Of a stretch of 64,000 nt of DNA, positions 10,331-20,766 are shown in pieces. Made by a program: the position numbers and the translations under genes. Where the stretch lies: the NCBI GenBank assembly GCA_963556145.1, contig OY744468.1:1612001-1676000 (forward strand). Direction: 5' to 3'. Below the pieces are notes generated by a model. It was not told the origin of the DNA, did no database searches, and saw only the letters and a list, made by a program, of their open reading frames with translations. The first letter of the stretch is position 1, and each line of letters opens with the position of its first letter. This DNA is from Hygrocybe punicea. Lineage: Eukaryota > Basidiomycota > Agaricomycetes > Agaricales > Hygrophoraceae.

Positions 10331-11090
10331 ATGTATGTATATTGGCACTAACAGCAAACACGACTATGACCTGGCAGGCGACAATGACAGCGACATCGAC
10401 GTCAACGGGAAACGGCCACAACCCAGGATGGATGGGGCAAGAGCAACAGTGAGGGGGAACGAAGACCAGAAGTCTCCACTCCTCTCCCCGTAGCCCTGCC
10501 CCACTGCCTCCTCGAGCCAACCACCACCTCGCGAATGGGTACAGCCACGTCAATTGACACGTGCACGGCATTCGCGAGGTGAACACGAGGACCATAACGA
10601 CGACAGCTGGCGACGGCAATGATGACGGACTGAGGAGTCTGCCCCTCTCCCTGCTGCCCTGGCCCGTCAATTGACGTGTGCGCGGCATTCACAGGGTGTT
10701 CAGGCCACCTGCCCTTTCACAGGAGCCTCGGAAGGTGCATATATAAGTAGGTATATTTCATTTTTTTCACATACATGTATAGGTAGGCTACATGGAGATA
10801 CGCAAAAAGAAAAAGAAAAAAGACAGGTGCACATACCTGAAAACCTCGTGAAATGCATCCATACATGTTTGTGAGGTGTGGGAGGTAGCAGAGGGGTTAT
10901 CCAAGTGATGTTGAAGCCAGCGAACAAGCTGGAAACCTAAATTTCCTAATTTGGATATTTGGTAACGGCTAATAACGGCTAGCCGTGGCTAAGCCGAGGT
11001 TTAACCGTAGCTGAGTGAACGGCTCGGCTCGGCTAATTATCGGTCCGGCTCCAACGGCTAACGGTTTCGGACCGAGCCGTGGCAACACTA

Positions 11091-11469
11091 GCGGACAAGA
11101 ATGCCATAACTCATCTGGATTCCGACTCTCCATGAAGACGTGATCTGGACAGGCTGGTACAACAGAGGCCGATATCACAGGACCATCACCACTTAAGCAA
11201 AGTTGCTGTTCCATAAGTTTGAAGATCGTCGCAGCCTCTGATCTAGACTGATGATGTTGGTAAGTAAACCAATGTATTCAAAGAGTGACACCAATCTTTA
11301 CACAGGTTCTCATCATCCACAATTCAGGGTCCTGAATTGTGGGACACACTGCAACAGTGTCATTGGCAGCTTGAGGATATTCATGCAATTGATCTACATT
11401 GTGTAGACGTTCCACTAGTTGCTCCCAACCATCCTGTAATTCACATTCCATAAATGGACATCAAGGAGA
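11091..11469 (-). pseudogene. Spt5-like gene, NGN-domain segment between the two insertions
   Basis: Middle part of the split minus-strand Spt5-like gene. The upstream exon gives ELQDGWEQLVERLHNVDQ and reaches CPTIQDPELWMMRT, the DPxLWxxR motif that opens Spt5 NGN domains. An intron of about 57 bp, starting GTGTAAAG on the minus strand and ending CATCAG, leads to the second NGN exon (SEAATIFKLMEQQ, then ISASVVPACPDHVFMES), which runs into the hAT target site at 11091. A TGA at 11461-11463 stands where the frame from 18266 enters, probably an Arg codon in origin. The 7-bp target copy of the palindromic element is at 11463-11469. Confidence 0.7.
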
Positions 11470-11589
11470 CAGTAGACCCAGTCGTTTTGGTTAACCCAAT
11501 CGCAGATATAGTTGCAAAAGGTAGGTACACATAGCGCAGTTGCTTGCTGGGGGGGTAGGTTAACCCAAGAGACAGCTCTTGCTGGGGAA

Positions 11590-13460
11590 ATGTGGGGTGG
11601 TAGGTTGACCCAGGTACAGCTCTTGCTGGTCAAGGTTGGCAGGGTGGGTCAACCCAGTGTCAGCTGTGCCATGGGGTAGGTTAACCCAGGACAGCTATTC
11701 TGGGAAGGTTGGGTTAACCCAGGTCCAGCTGTGCAAGCAACGTGGGTTGACCTGGGTTGACCGTGGACCAGCTCTTGCTGCAGGCTTGGGTTGACATGGG
11801 TCCAGCTGTTGCTGCAGCACTGGGTTGACCCAGGCCCAGCACTTCCTGCAGGGTGGGGTGGCTGGGGTCCAGGTATTGCTGCAGCACTGGGTTGACCGGG
11901 GTCCATATATTGCTGTGGCACCAGGTTGACCCAGATCCAGCACTTGCTGCAGGGCTTGGGTTGACCTGGGTCCAGCTATTGCTGCAGCACTGGTTTGATC
12001 TGGTTCCAGCACTTGCTTTGGGGCTTGGGTTGACCTGGGTCCAGCTCTCCCTGCAGGCTTGGGTTGACCAGGGTCCAGCTATTGCTGCAGCACTGGGTTG
12101 ACCAGGGTTCAGGTATTGCTGCAGCACTGGGTTGACCGGGGTCCAGCTATTGCTGCAGGACCGGGTTGACCTGGGTCCAGCACTTGCTGCAGCACTGGGT
12201 TGACCGGGGTCCAGCACTTGCTGCAGCACTGGGTTGACCGGGGTTCAGCTCTTCCTGCAGGCTTGGGTTGACCTGGGTCCAGCTATTGCTGCAGCACCAG
12301 GTTGACCGGGGTCCAGATATTGCTGCAGCACTGGGTTGACCAGGGTTCAGCTATTGCTGCAGGGGTTGGGTTGACCCAGGTCTGGCTCTTCCTGCAGGCT
12401 TGGGTTGACCTGGGTCCAGGTATTGCTGCAGCACTGGGTTGACCGGGGTCCAGATATTGCTGCAACACCGGGTTGACCTGGATCCAGCACTTGCTGCAGG
12501 GCTGGGGTTGACCCAGGTCCAGCTCTTCCTGCAGGCTTGGGTTGACCAGGGTCCAGCACTTGCTGCAGCACTGGGTTGACCAGGGTCCAGCACTTGCTGC
12601 AGCACTGGGTTGACCAGGGTTCAGCTATTGCTGCAGGGGTTGGGTTGACCCAGGTCTGGCTCTTCCTGCAGGCTTGGGTTGACCTGGGTCCAGGTATTGC
12701 TGCAGCACTGGGTTGACCGGGGTCCAGATATTGCTGCAACACCGGGTTGACCTGGATCCAGCACTTGCTGCAGGGCTGGGGTTGACCCAGGTCCAGCTCT
12801 TCCTGCAGGCTTGGGTTGACCTGGGTCCAGCTATTGCTGCAGCACCAGGTTGACCGGGGTCCAGATATTGCTGCAGCACTGGGTTGACCTGGGTCCAGCA
12901 CTTGCTGCAGCACAGGGTTGACCTGGGTCCAGCTATTGCTGCTGCACCGGGTTGACCGGGGTCCAGATATTGCTGCAGCACTGGGTTGACCCAGATCCAG
13001 CACTCGCTGCCGGGCTGGGGTTGACCAGGGTCTAGATATTGCTGCAGCACCAGGTTGACCGGGGTCCAGCACTTGCTGCGGGGCTTGGGTTGACCCAGGT
13101 CCCACTCTTCCTGCAGGCTTGGGTTGACCGGGCTCCAGCTATTGCTGCAGCACTGGGTTGACCTGGGTCCAGCACTTGCTGCAGGGCTTGTGTTGACCAG
13201 GGTCCAGCTCTTGCTGCAGCACTTTGTTGACCCACATCCAGCACTCACTGTAGGGTAGGTTGATTGGGGTCCAGCCTGTCCTGTAGCATTGCATTGACCC
13301 CAGACCCACCCATGTCGCAGGTTTGGATTCATGAGGGTCTGGCCATTGCTCCAGCATTGGGTTGACATGGCCCTGCTCTTGCTGCAGAATAAGGTTGACC
13401 CTGGCCCAGCTCTCACTGCAGGATTAGGTTGACCAGGAGCCCGCTTTTGCTTTGACATGG
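11590..13460 (-). repeat. left 33-bp minisatellite array
   Basis: More than fifty tandem, imperfect 33-bp units. On the minus strand a unit reads approximately CTGGACCCCGGTCAACCCAG then TGCTGCAGCAATA. Each unit carries a CTGCAG palindrome and GTCAAC. Since 33 is a multiple of three, the array is open in several frames and yields 11-residue repeats (such as LDPGQPSAAAI, or WTQVNPVLQQY one frame over). Units near the outer edge are more degenerate and contain GGTTAACC. The long open frames are a property of the repeat length and are not evidence of a gene. Confidence 0.9.
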
Positions 13461-14199
13461 GCCCAGCCACATCCCACTCTGCCTGCATGTATTTAATGTT
13501 GACAACATTGACAGAGCTCACAACAGCTCAAACCAATATTTATTCAGAACCTGCCATATATATAAAGTAATCAAAATGTTTCAATCTGTACTTCACATAA
13601 ATGTATGATGTAATATAATTTGAATGCAATTATTAACAGCACAGGGAATAGCAAAATTACACAATTATTATTTTGACACTGCACAATATCTTACTTTTAC
13701 TATCAGCCATCAGCCATTACAGGAGCTACTTATCCCCAATGCCAATCTATGGCAAAACCAGAAATTACCCCACTTGGAATATTGTGCTTTTCTATTTAAT
13801 ATTGCTCAATTCTCTATTGGAATCAATATATATAACCTTACTATTACTTAAAATAGACACATACATTTAATGATTATTAAAATACATAATTAAATAGTAA
13901 AGGGCAGGAGGCAGGTGAGAGGAAGGTGGGTGTGGACTGGGAGGAAGGGTGTGGGTGTGGGAGGAAGGTGGGTGTGGGTGTGGGAGGAAGGTGGGTGTGG
14001 AGTGGGAGGAAGGTGGGTGTGGAGTGGGAGGAAGGTGGGAGTGGGAGTGGAGGAAGGTGGGAGTGGGAGAAGGGAGTGGGAGTGGGAGAAGTGGGAAGGT
14101 GGGAAGGCAGGAGGCAAGGGCAGCAGGGAGAGGGAGAGGGAGAGGGAGAGGGAGAGGGAGAGGGAGGAGGAGAGGGAGGAGGAGAGGGAGGAGGAGTGG

Positions 14200-14980
14200 G
14201 CGGAGAGTGGGATGTACGTACCCGTTGCGTTCCCCTCGTCCTCGTCGTCTTCGTCTACGTCTCCGTCGTCCCCGTCCCCGCCGTCCCCGTCCCCGTCGTC
14301 CCCGTCCCCATCGTCCCCGTCTCCGCGTTCCGGTCCCTGTCGTTCCCGTTCCCGTCGTTCCCCTCGTCGTCGTCATCGTCCTCGTTGTCGTCGTCATCCC
14401 CCGTAGTCCTCGTCGTCCGCTGGATCGTCGTCGTCGTCTCCCTCGTCCTGTCGTCTCCGTCGTCCTGTTGTCCTCTCGCTGGCCGTCTCCGTCCCGTCGT
14501 CGTCCCCTGGCTGGCCGTCTCTGCCCTCGTCGTCTCTGTCCTCGTCGTTGCCGCTGTGGTTGTCTCGGACGTCTGTCTCGGTCGTTGGCGCATCCTCGTA
14601 CCCGGCCTCGCGGCCTCGTTTCCGTGGCCGTTTTCATCGGCATCCGTTCTGTTTGCTGGGGTGGCCGTGGCGTTGTTTTCTGGGCTGGTGTTGGGTTCGC
14701 CTGTGTTTGTCGTGGGTGTAGCTGCAATCATTATAAACATTAGCATACAACTCACAAAAAATTCAAAAAAGACATTACCTTGGGTGCTCTTCTGCACCCG
14801 TTTCCTGTTGTTGACGCGTTCCTGTTGTTGACGCGTTGTTGAAAACGAGTCGTTTGAAGTCGCGTGAAAGCCAACCGGCAGTTGCCGATTTCCCAAACGG
14901 GTTCGAGTTGCCAAACATGGATGTGTGGCTGAAGCTTTTGAATCTTCTGGCATGCACAACAATGCATGCATACCCAAAGT
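14200..14980 (-). CDS. element-encoded Arg/Thr/Asp-rich protein, left copy (uncertain)
   Basis: Unknown protein. Minus-strand exon 1 (about 14977-14785) includes ATRTRLGNRQLPVGFHAT and ends at a GTAATG donor. An intron of about 58 bp ends with GCAG near 14720. Exon 2 is strongly biased: a Thr/Arg/Glu-rich half, then a run of Asp, Asn and Gly, ending near 14215 at a possible GTACGT donor. A diverged inverted counterpart with the same start motif and similar exon 2 lies at about 15617-16180, reading outward the other way. Conservation of RTRLGNRQ and of the splice layout in both arms suggests a real coding unit, but bias in composition keeps many frames open by chance. Confidence 0.35.
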
Positions 14981-15616
14981 CAGATCCTCAAAAGATGTAA
15001 ATATAGTATACCTACCCTCATGTCAAATTTTGTATTTTATTCGGCCCTGCGTAAAGAGCTATTCACCATTTATTCCATTCCTCTGCCAGAATTGGACCCT
15101 TAATGATCTAACTTTGTCTTAAAAATCTGAAATTAATCTAAGGAGTACTTGAAGAAGTACTCATTGTGGTACACATAAGTGCCTGATTGTTGGTGGACCA
15201 GGACCTTTGTTGCAGCCAAGCAAATGCACAGAATTGTGCATTGTGGCTGACCCATCAACCGAGTCCAAACTTCAGCTTTACTCTGAACCTTTCATTTCTT
15301 GGCTACAACAGATTTCTGGGACCACCAAGTGCCAGGCACTGATCATCAATACAATAGATACTTTACATAGTAGTTTCACAATTATTTTCATATTTTTCAG
15401 AGCAATATTGGTAAAGTTGCACTTTAAGGGTCTGAAATTGGCAGGGAGGTATCAATGAATCATAAATATCTCTCTATGTAGGGCATAATAAAATACAAAA
15501 TTTGGGGAGGATGTAGTTATAGGCTACTTCTATCCCCTCATGGTCTTAAATGTGTTACAAAGTTGTTGTGCTCTATGCAATAACATTGAGAAAAGTCAGA
15601 TCATGCTTACATATAA

Positions 15617-16190
15617 GGCAACTCGCACCCGTTTGGGCAATCGGCAACCTCCGGCGTGCGTTCAATCGTCGGCGATTCGTCGCGTACTCCACGATGCGTC
15701 CACGAAAACAGCAGCAGCAAAATCAAGTAGAAGGTAAGTAGATTTCTCAAATTTATTATCCATTACTATGCTAGCTAATATTGTTGTTTTTATGTAGAAC
15801 TTTCTCATTGCCGTGCCGGGAATGGACCGCAACACGCTTGCCCGCGCCACGTCACGTCAACGCCAAACTGAAGGGCCGAAACGGCGGATGGCAGGCAACG
15901 ACGAGGACAGAGGCGATGAGGGCACAGACGGCCAGCCAGGGAAGACGACGGGGACGGAGACGGCCAGCGAAGAGACGACAGGACGACGAAGACGACGACG
16001 ACGATCCAGCGGACGACGAGGACTACGGGGGATGACGACGACAACGAGGACGATGACGACAATGAGAGGAACGACGAGAACGGGAACGACAGGGACCAGA
16101 ACGGCGGGGACGGGGACGACGGGGACGAGGACGGCGGAGACGTAGACGAAGACGACGAGGGCAACGGGAACGCAACAGGTATGTACATCC
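15617..16190 (+). CDS. element-encoded Arg/Thr/Asp-rich protein, right copy (uncertain)
   Basis: Counterpart of the left copy, read on the plus strand. Exon 1 contains ATRTRLGNRQPPACVQSS and reaches AAGTAGAAG followed by a GTAAGT donor at about 15733. The intron ends TATGTAG at about 15797. Exon 2 again encodes a Thr/Arg-rich stretch followed by an Asp/Gly/Asn-rich stretch. The two copies are divergently oriented from the unique centre of the palindrome, so any transcripts would run outward into the repeat arrays. Function unknown. Confidence 0.35.
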
Positions 16191-16849
16191 CACCCCTCCG
16201 CCCTCGTCTCCTCCCTCTTCCTCTGCCTCTCCCACTCCCACTCCCTGCTGCCCCTCCCTCCTCCCTTCCATCCTGCCCTTCACCCTCCCTTCTCCCACTC
16301 CCACTCCCACTCCGTTCGCCCACACCCACACCCATACCCATACCCACACCCACACCCACACCCACTTCCAGTCCCAGTCCCAGTCCCAGTCCCAGTCCCA
16401 CTCACACCTACCTTCCTCCCCCCCAACCCCTTTATTATTTAATTATGTATTTGGATAAAATAATAATTAATTTGATATGTCCATTCTAAGTAATAGTGAG
16501 TGTTTGTGTACTGATTCCAATTGAGATTTGAGTAATATTAAATAAAAAAGGCACAAAATTCCAAGTGGGGTAATTTCTGGTTGTTATATATATAAATTTT
16601 GTTTGGGAATAAGTAGCTCATGTGAGAGATAAAGCTAAGAGTGAGAGATTGTGCATTTTCAAAATAAGAATGTTGTAATTTTGGTATTACCTGTGCTTTG
16701 AATTATTGCATTTGAAATTATATTACATTTGAAGAAACTGAGACGTTTTCTTTACCGGATATTGCATTTTCTGAATAAATATTGGCTTGAGTTGTTGTGA
16801 GCTCTGGCAATGTTGTCAACATTAAATACATGCAGGCAGAGTGGGATGT

Positions 16850-18140
16850 GGCTGAGCCCGTGTCAAAGCAAAAGCGGGATCCTGGTCAACCTAATCCTGC
16901 AGTGAGAGCTGGGCCAGGGTCAACCTTATTCTGCAGCAAGAGCAGGGCCATGTCAACCCAATGCTGGAGCAATGGCCAGACCCTCATGAATCCAAACCTG
17001 CGACATGGGTGGGTCTGGGGTCAATGCAATGCTACAGGACAGGCTGGACCCCAATCAACCTACCCTACAGTGAGTGCTGGATGTGGGTCAACAAAGTGCT
17101 GCAGCAAGAGCTGGACCCTGGTCAACACAAGCCCTGCAGCAAGTGCTGGACCCAGGTCAACCCAGTGCTGCAGCAAGTGCTGGACCCAGGTCAACCCAGT
17201 GCTGCAGCAATATCTGGACCCTGGTCAACCTGGTGCTGCAGCAATAGCTGAACCCTGGTCAACCCAGTGCTGCAGCAAGTGCTGGACCCTGGTCAACCCA
17301 GTGCTGCAGCAAGTGCTGGACCCTGGTCAACCCAGTGCTGCAGCAAGTGCTGGACCCCGGTCAACCCAGTGCTGCAGCAAGTGCTGGACCAAGGTCAACC
17401 CAGTGCTGCAGCAATATCTAGACCCCAGTCAACCCCAGCCCTGCAGCGAGTGCTGGATCTGGGTCAACCCAGTGCTGCAGCAATATCTGGACCCCGGTCA
17501 ACCCGGTGCAGCAGCAATAGCTGGACCCAGGTCAACCCTGTGCTGCAGCAAGTGCTGGACCCAGGTCAACCCGGTCCTGCAGCAATAGCTGGACCCCGGT
17601 CAACCCAGTGCTGCAGCAATACCTGAACCCTGGTCAACCCAGTGCTGCAGCAATAGCTGGACCCTGGTCAACCCAAGCCTGCAGGGAGAGCTGGACCCAG
17701 GTCAACCCAAGCCCCAAAGCAAGTGCTGGAACCAGATCAACCCAGTGCTGCAGCAATAGCTGGACCCAGGTCAACCCAAGCCCTGCAGCAAGTGCTGGAT
17801 CTGGGTCAACCTGGTGCCACAGCAATATCTGGACCCCGGTCAACCCAGTGCTGCAGCAATACCTGGACCCCAGCCACCCCACCCTGCAGGAAGTGCTGGG
17901 CCTGGGTCAACCCAGTGCTGCAGCAACAGCTGGACCCAGGTCAACCCAAGCCTGCAGCAAGAGCTGGTCCACGGTCAACCCAGGTCAACCCACGTTGCTT
18001 GCACAGCTGGACCTGGGTTAACCCAACCTTCCCAGAATAGCTGTCCTGGGTTAACCTACCCCATGGCAGAGCTGACACTGGGTTGACCCACCCTGCCAAC
18101 CTTGACCAGCAAGAGCTGTACCTGGGTCAACCTACCACCC
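16850..18140 (+). repeat. right 33-bp minisatellite array (inverted copy)
   Basis: Close to forty 33-bp units in the opposite orientation to the left array. The outer part, about 17600-18200, matches the left arm at 12130-11520 almost base for base, with only scattered substitutions seen in the repeat translations. The inner boundary (about 16797-16870) also matches the left arm at 13521-13450. The array is shorter than the left one, as expected from unequal exchange within tandem repeats. Confidence 0.9.
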
Positions 18141-18265
18141 CACATTTCCCCAGCAAGAGCTGTCTCTTGGGTTAACCTACCCCCCCAGCAAGCAACTGCG
18201 CTATGTGTACCTACCTTTTGCAACTATATCTGCGATTGGGTTAACCAAAACGACTGGGTCTACTG

Positions 18266-18630
18266 AAGGAGAATCATTGTCGCTTTCATCTTCTTCCACG
18301 TCAGAAATAACAAAGGCAGCTGTATGTAGACAATCATCTACTATTCATGTTTAGAGAGGAGATCACTAACCGAGGTCTTCCTCGTCCTCAGATTCTTCTC
18401 CATCTTCATCTGTTGTGGTGAACGCGGCCTGGGTAGGCGCGGATTCGTGTTTGCGAGAACTGTCAATGGGATAGAAACCCAAAACTCTTCTTGTTTGTGA
18501 CTATTTACAATAGCCACTACATACAAATAATAGAACAAATAGGGAATATGGTAAAATGAGTAAATACGTACCCAGAGATATAGATGTCTCTACACCATTG
18601 CTTGAAAGTTGAGAAACTGGGAGACATCAT
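18266..18630 (-). pseudogene. Spt5-like gene, N-terminal segment
   Basis: 5' end of the split Spt5-like gene. Exon 1 starts at 18630 (MMSPSFSTFKQWCRDIYIS) and ends at 18572 with a GTACGT donor. Exon 2 (18459-18371) encodes an acidic stretch (TTTDEDGEESEDEEDL) with a GTTAGT donor. Exon 3 (from 18319) continues acidic (SDVEEDESDNDSP) and runs to the target site of the palindromic element. An acidic N-terminus ahead of the NGN domain is usual in Spt5. The phases of the three exons match. Read across the element, exon 3 continues into the segment at 11469. The exon can also be read a short way into the transposon end to a GTAGGT donor, so a truncated fusion transcript is conceivable. Confidence 0.65.
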
Positions 18631-18837
18631 CCTATAGAAACTTCATGAGAAATTGGGGTGACATAGACTCTGCAGGCGCTTGACCGAATTTCCGCATGGT
18701 GGTCCATTGTGAGATGTAAAAGAAATTAAAAATTGATCTGGCTCTTTTATGGTGACTAACTTGGAGGGCACGTGGAGCACACCCAGCAGCCACTCAGGCC
18801 TTCAATTAGTGTATCGCATACAATATAGACGTACTAA

Positions 18838-20574
18838 CTAAAGTAGTCTACTGAAATCCTGTTCTTCTAGGTCTTCTGGGATTTGCCTCTTGTCCATGGC
18901 TAGAATCCAGCCTGATTGGCATGCATCATCCATTAAATGTGGAGTAACTGCCTCTGGGTGACTCACGAGAACCGTGTCTAGCATTTTACCAACTGCACCA
19001 AGGGGTGAGCCACCACTCTTGAGCGCTCTGTCTTCAGCGTTGATATGCTTCAAGAGGAGGGTGACAGTAGCATCATCGGAGAGATGGAGATAATAATGAG
19101 CCATCGTCACAATAATACTCGTGACAGTGATGATGAGGATGACTTGGAGAAGAGACAGCATCCTGTATGATGTCGAGCTCTTGCGGTCATGGGCTGTACC
19201 AGTATATTCCTGGTAGGCATACGTTAACACTTCACAACCTAGACTGAGGGCAATACAACTTACCTGCAGGTGGAAAGTTGTCCAAATTTTGATGGAGCCT
19301 TCGACAGTACCACCTGAGGAGCCTGTGGCAATCCAGGAGCACTTCGCATCCCAATGGGTCTGTAGAGGTGTTCATATCAGAACTTCCAATCCAAAAATCT
19401 GGTGAGCTTACTGCAACGACTTGCACCAGATTGCCGTCATTGCCATGCTTGAGCTGTGAGAGCAGTTGACCATTTCGATGCTCGAATATATGAGCAAATC
19501 CATTGTCTCCCCCAGCCACCACGAAGGAGGCCTGTTGTAGAGTTGCCACTTGCAAAGGGTAATTATGCACAATGTTATGGGAGAATGTCTCCACACGTTC
19601 TAGAGTAGGGAACGTATACTGGTCGACTCCATCAACTGGATTGGTGATCAAAATGTACTTTGAATCGGGGCATAGAACAGCGTTTCCACTAGATATGTCA
19701 ATATGGGCAGAGCCGCGGTGATAAGATCTACTCACATGCAGGTTGGTAATTCCCGAGCCCACTTGATAGACCAAGGTTCAATCATATAGCACATACTGGA
19801 ATGAAGATGTCAGAAAGGGGTGATTGATGGACGATGAACCTACATCTCATGCGACTCGCAATAATATATAAGAATGCTTGAGCCATTGTCACAGAAGTCG
19901 ACGTTTCTAGCCATGTAGGGCTTGGCTTGCATGCTTTCCCATTCACCTGAGTTGTCATTAGGGAGCTTGAGACAGCAATCCAAATTGATATGATGCTCAC
20001 CCATCCTAGAGTGCCTCCAGATATGCGGATGTCCTGCGCCTACGCTAGCTATCCTGCGGTAATGAGGGTCGAAGACGATATCCTCAACTGCCCCATCGTG
20101 CCCTCTAATCAACACGAGAAACATAAACAATCCCTAGAAGTATCCATCAGCTCAACAAAATGCAAGAGATTTATGAATGCTTATCATTTGTCCATCTTGT
20201 CGAAATATATGCAGCGATCCATCAGCACATCCAAAAACAAATCCCATTTCACTTGGCTCCCCAAACTTGATCCAAGCTGATGATGGTATGTAACCATTGA
20301 AATGGCAGAAGAACTGCTGCATAAGCTCACCGGTAAGTAGGTTCCAGATGACAATTTGTGCATCATCTCCTATGTTTCATGATGAGATCCGGTCTGGTTA
20401 CAAGTCGGTGGAGCTTACCTCTGCTCAAGAGCATGCGCCCATCTGGGCTAATGGAGAGGGTGCTGACAGCCTTCGTATGTGCTCTGAGAGTATGCTCTAG
20501 AGATATCTAATCACGACGGGAGACGAATCAGCAAGAGCCCCTGTATCAACGATGAGTTGGTCTTACAAGGGCAT
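18838..20574 (-). CDS. WD40-repeat protein with C-terminal membrane segment
   Basis: Beta-propeller scaffold-type protein; specific partners unknown. Minus-strand exons give successive WD40 motifs: EHTLRAHTKAVSTLSISPDG with DDAQIVIWNLLTGE, a domain with FGCADGSLHIFRQDGQ, then GHDGAVEDIVFDPHYRRIAS with PHIWRHSR, VVAGGDNGFAHIFEHRNGQ, and SWIATGSSGG...SIKIWTTF. A C-terminal exon (19210-18838) has a hydrophobic segment (VILIITVTSIIVTMAHYYL), so a membrane anchor is likely. Clear introns include one at about 20424-20375 (GTAAGC...CATAG) and one starting GTAAGCTC near 19410. Two junctions look weak: no good GT near 20190, and only 25 bp between GTAAGT and the next exon near 19260. The gene may be damaged. 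Confidence 0.6.
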
Positions 20575-20766
20575 TGGACTTTTTTTTTTGGGCTCTGGAA
20601 GGTCTAGAATGTTATACAGGCAAAAGTATTTTCAATGCCCTGATTCATATAGGAGTGAGAAACAATAGATCTTGGAGAGAACATATCTTTGACCACTGCG
20701 CCTTCAGCATTCAATTTTCGACGCTTCACTACACATTAATCGCAACAATTAATCGCAACAATAAGG

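Larger units (their letters stand above)
8481..11090. mobile_element. hAT-like non-autonomous transposon with captured gene pieces
   Basis: 2610-bp element bounded by inverted termini: TAGTGTTGCCATGGCTCGG at 8481 and, reverse-complemented, TAGTGTTGCCACGGCTCGG at 11090. An identical 8-bp target duplication GCGGACAA lies on both sides (8473-8480 and 11091-11098). Eight-bp duplications and a TAGTGTTGCC-like end are typical of hAT elements. Both ends are packed with short CGGCTA/TAGCCG subterminal motifs, as in hAT transposase-binding regions. No hAT transposase is encoded. The interior holds a mutilated BiP/HSP70 copy (9570-10330) and other protein-like segments of unknown origin. Removing the element restores continuity of the Spt5-like NGN reading frame, which independently confirms the insertion. 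Confidence 0.85.
11470..18265. mobile_element. 6.8-kb palindromic (foldback-type) transposon with 33-bp repeat arrays
   Basis: The element starts CAGTAGACCCAGTCGTTTTG at 11470 and ends with the exact reverse complement at 18265. The 7-bp target duplication AAGGAGA flanks it (11463-11469 and 18266-18272). Each arm of roughly 3.3 kb has, from outside in, a short unique end, a GTTAACC-rich zone, an array of 33-bp units, an AT-rich block, a purine/pyrimidine-skewed GC-rich block and a short Arg/Asp/Thr-rich coding segment. The outer arms look almost identical while the AT-rich blocks differ visibly. The centre near 15.2 kb is unique. No transposase is recognisable, so it is either non-autonomous or of an unknown type. 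The interrupted Spt5-like exon continues on both sides, confirming insertion. Confidence 0.8.

Noticed and set aside
11590..13521. Regular 33-bp repeats considered as a CRISPR array
   Set aside because: The units are contiguous and related along their whole length, with no unique spacers, and the window is clearly eukaryotic.
12347..13521. Open frames of 250-300 codons in the array as a repeat-protein gene
   Set aside because: Several overlapping frames are open at once because the unit is 33 bp and lacks stops; there is no preferred frame, clear start codon or flanking gene structure.
13890..14830. Long open frames on both strands in the GC-rich block
   Set aside because: Extreme composition (GGGAGG and CGTCGTC runs) keeps nearly all frames open; only the spliced minus-strand version with a mirror copy was kept, at low confidence.
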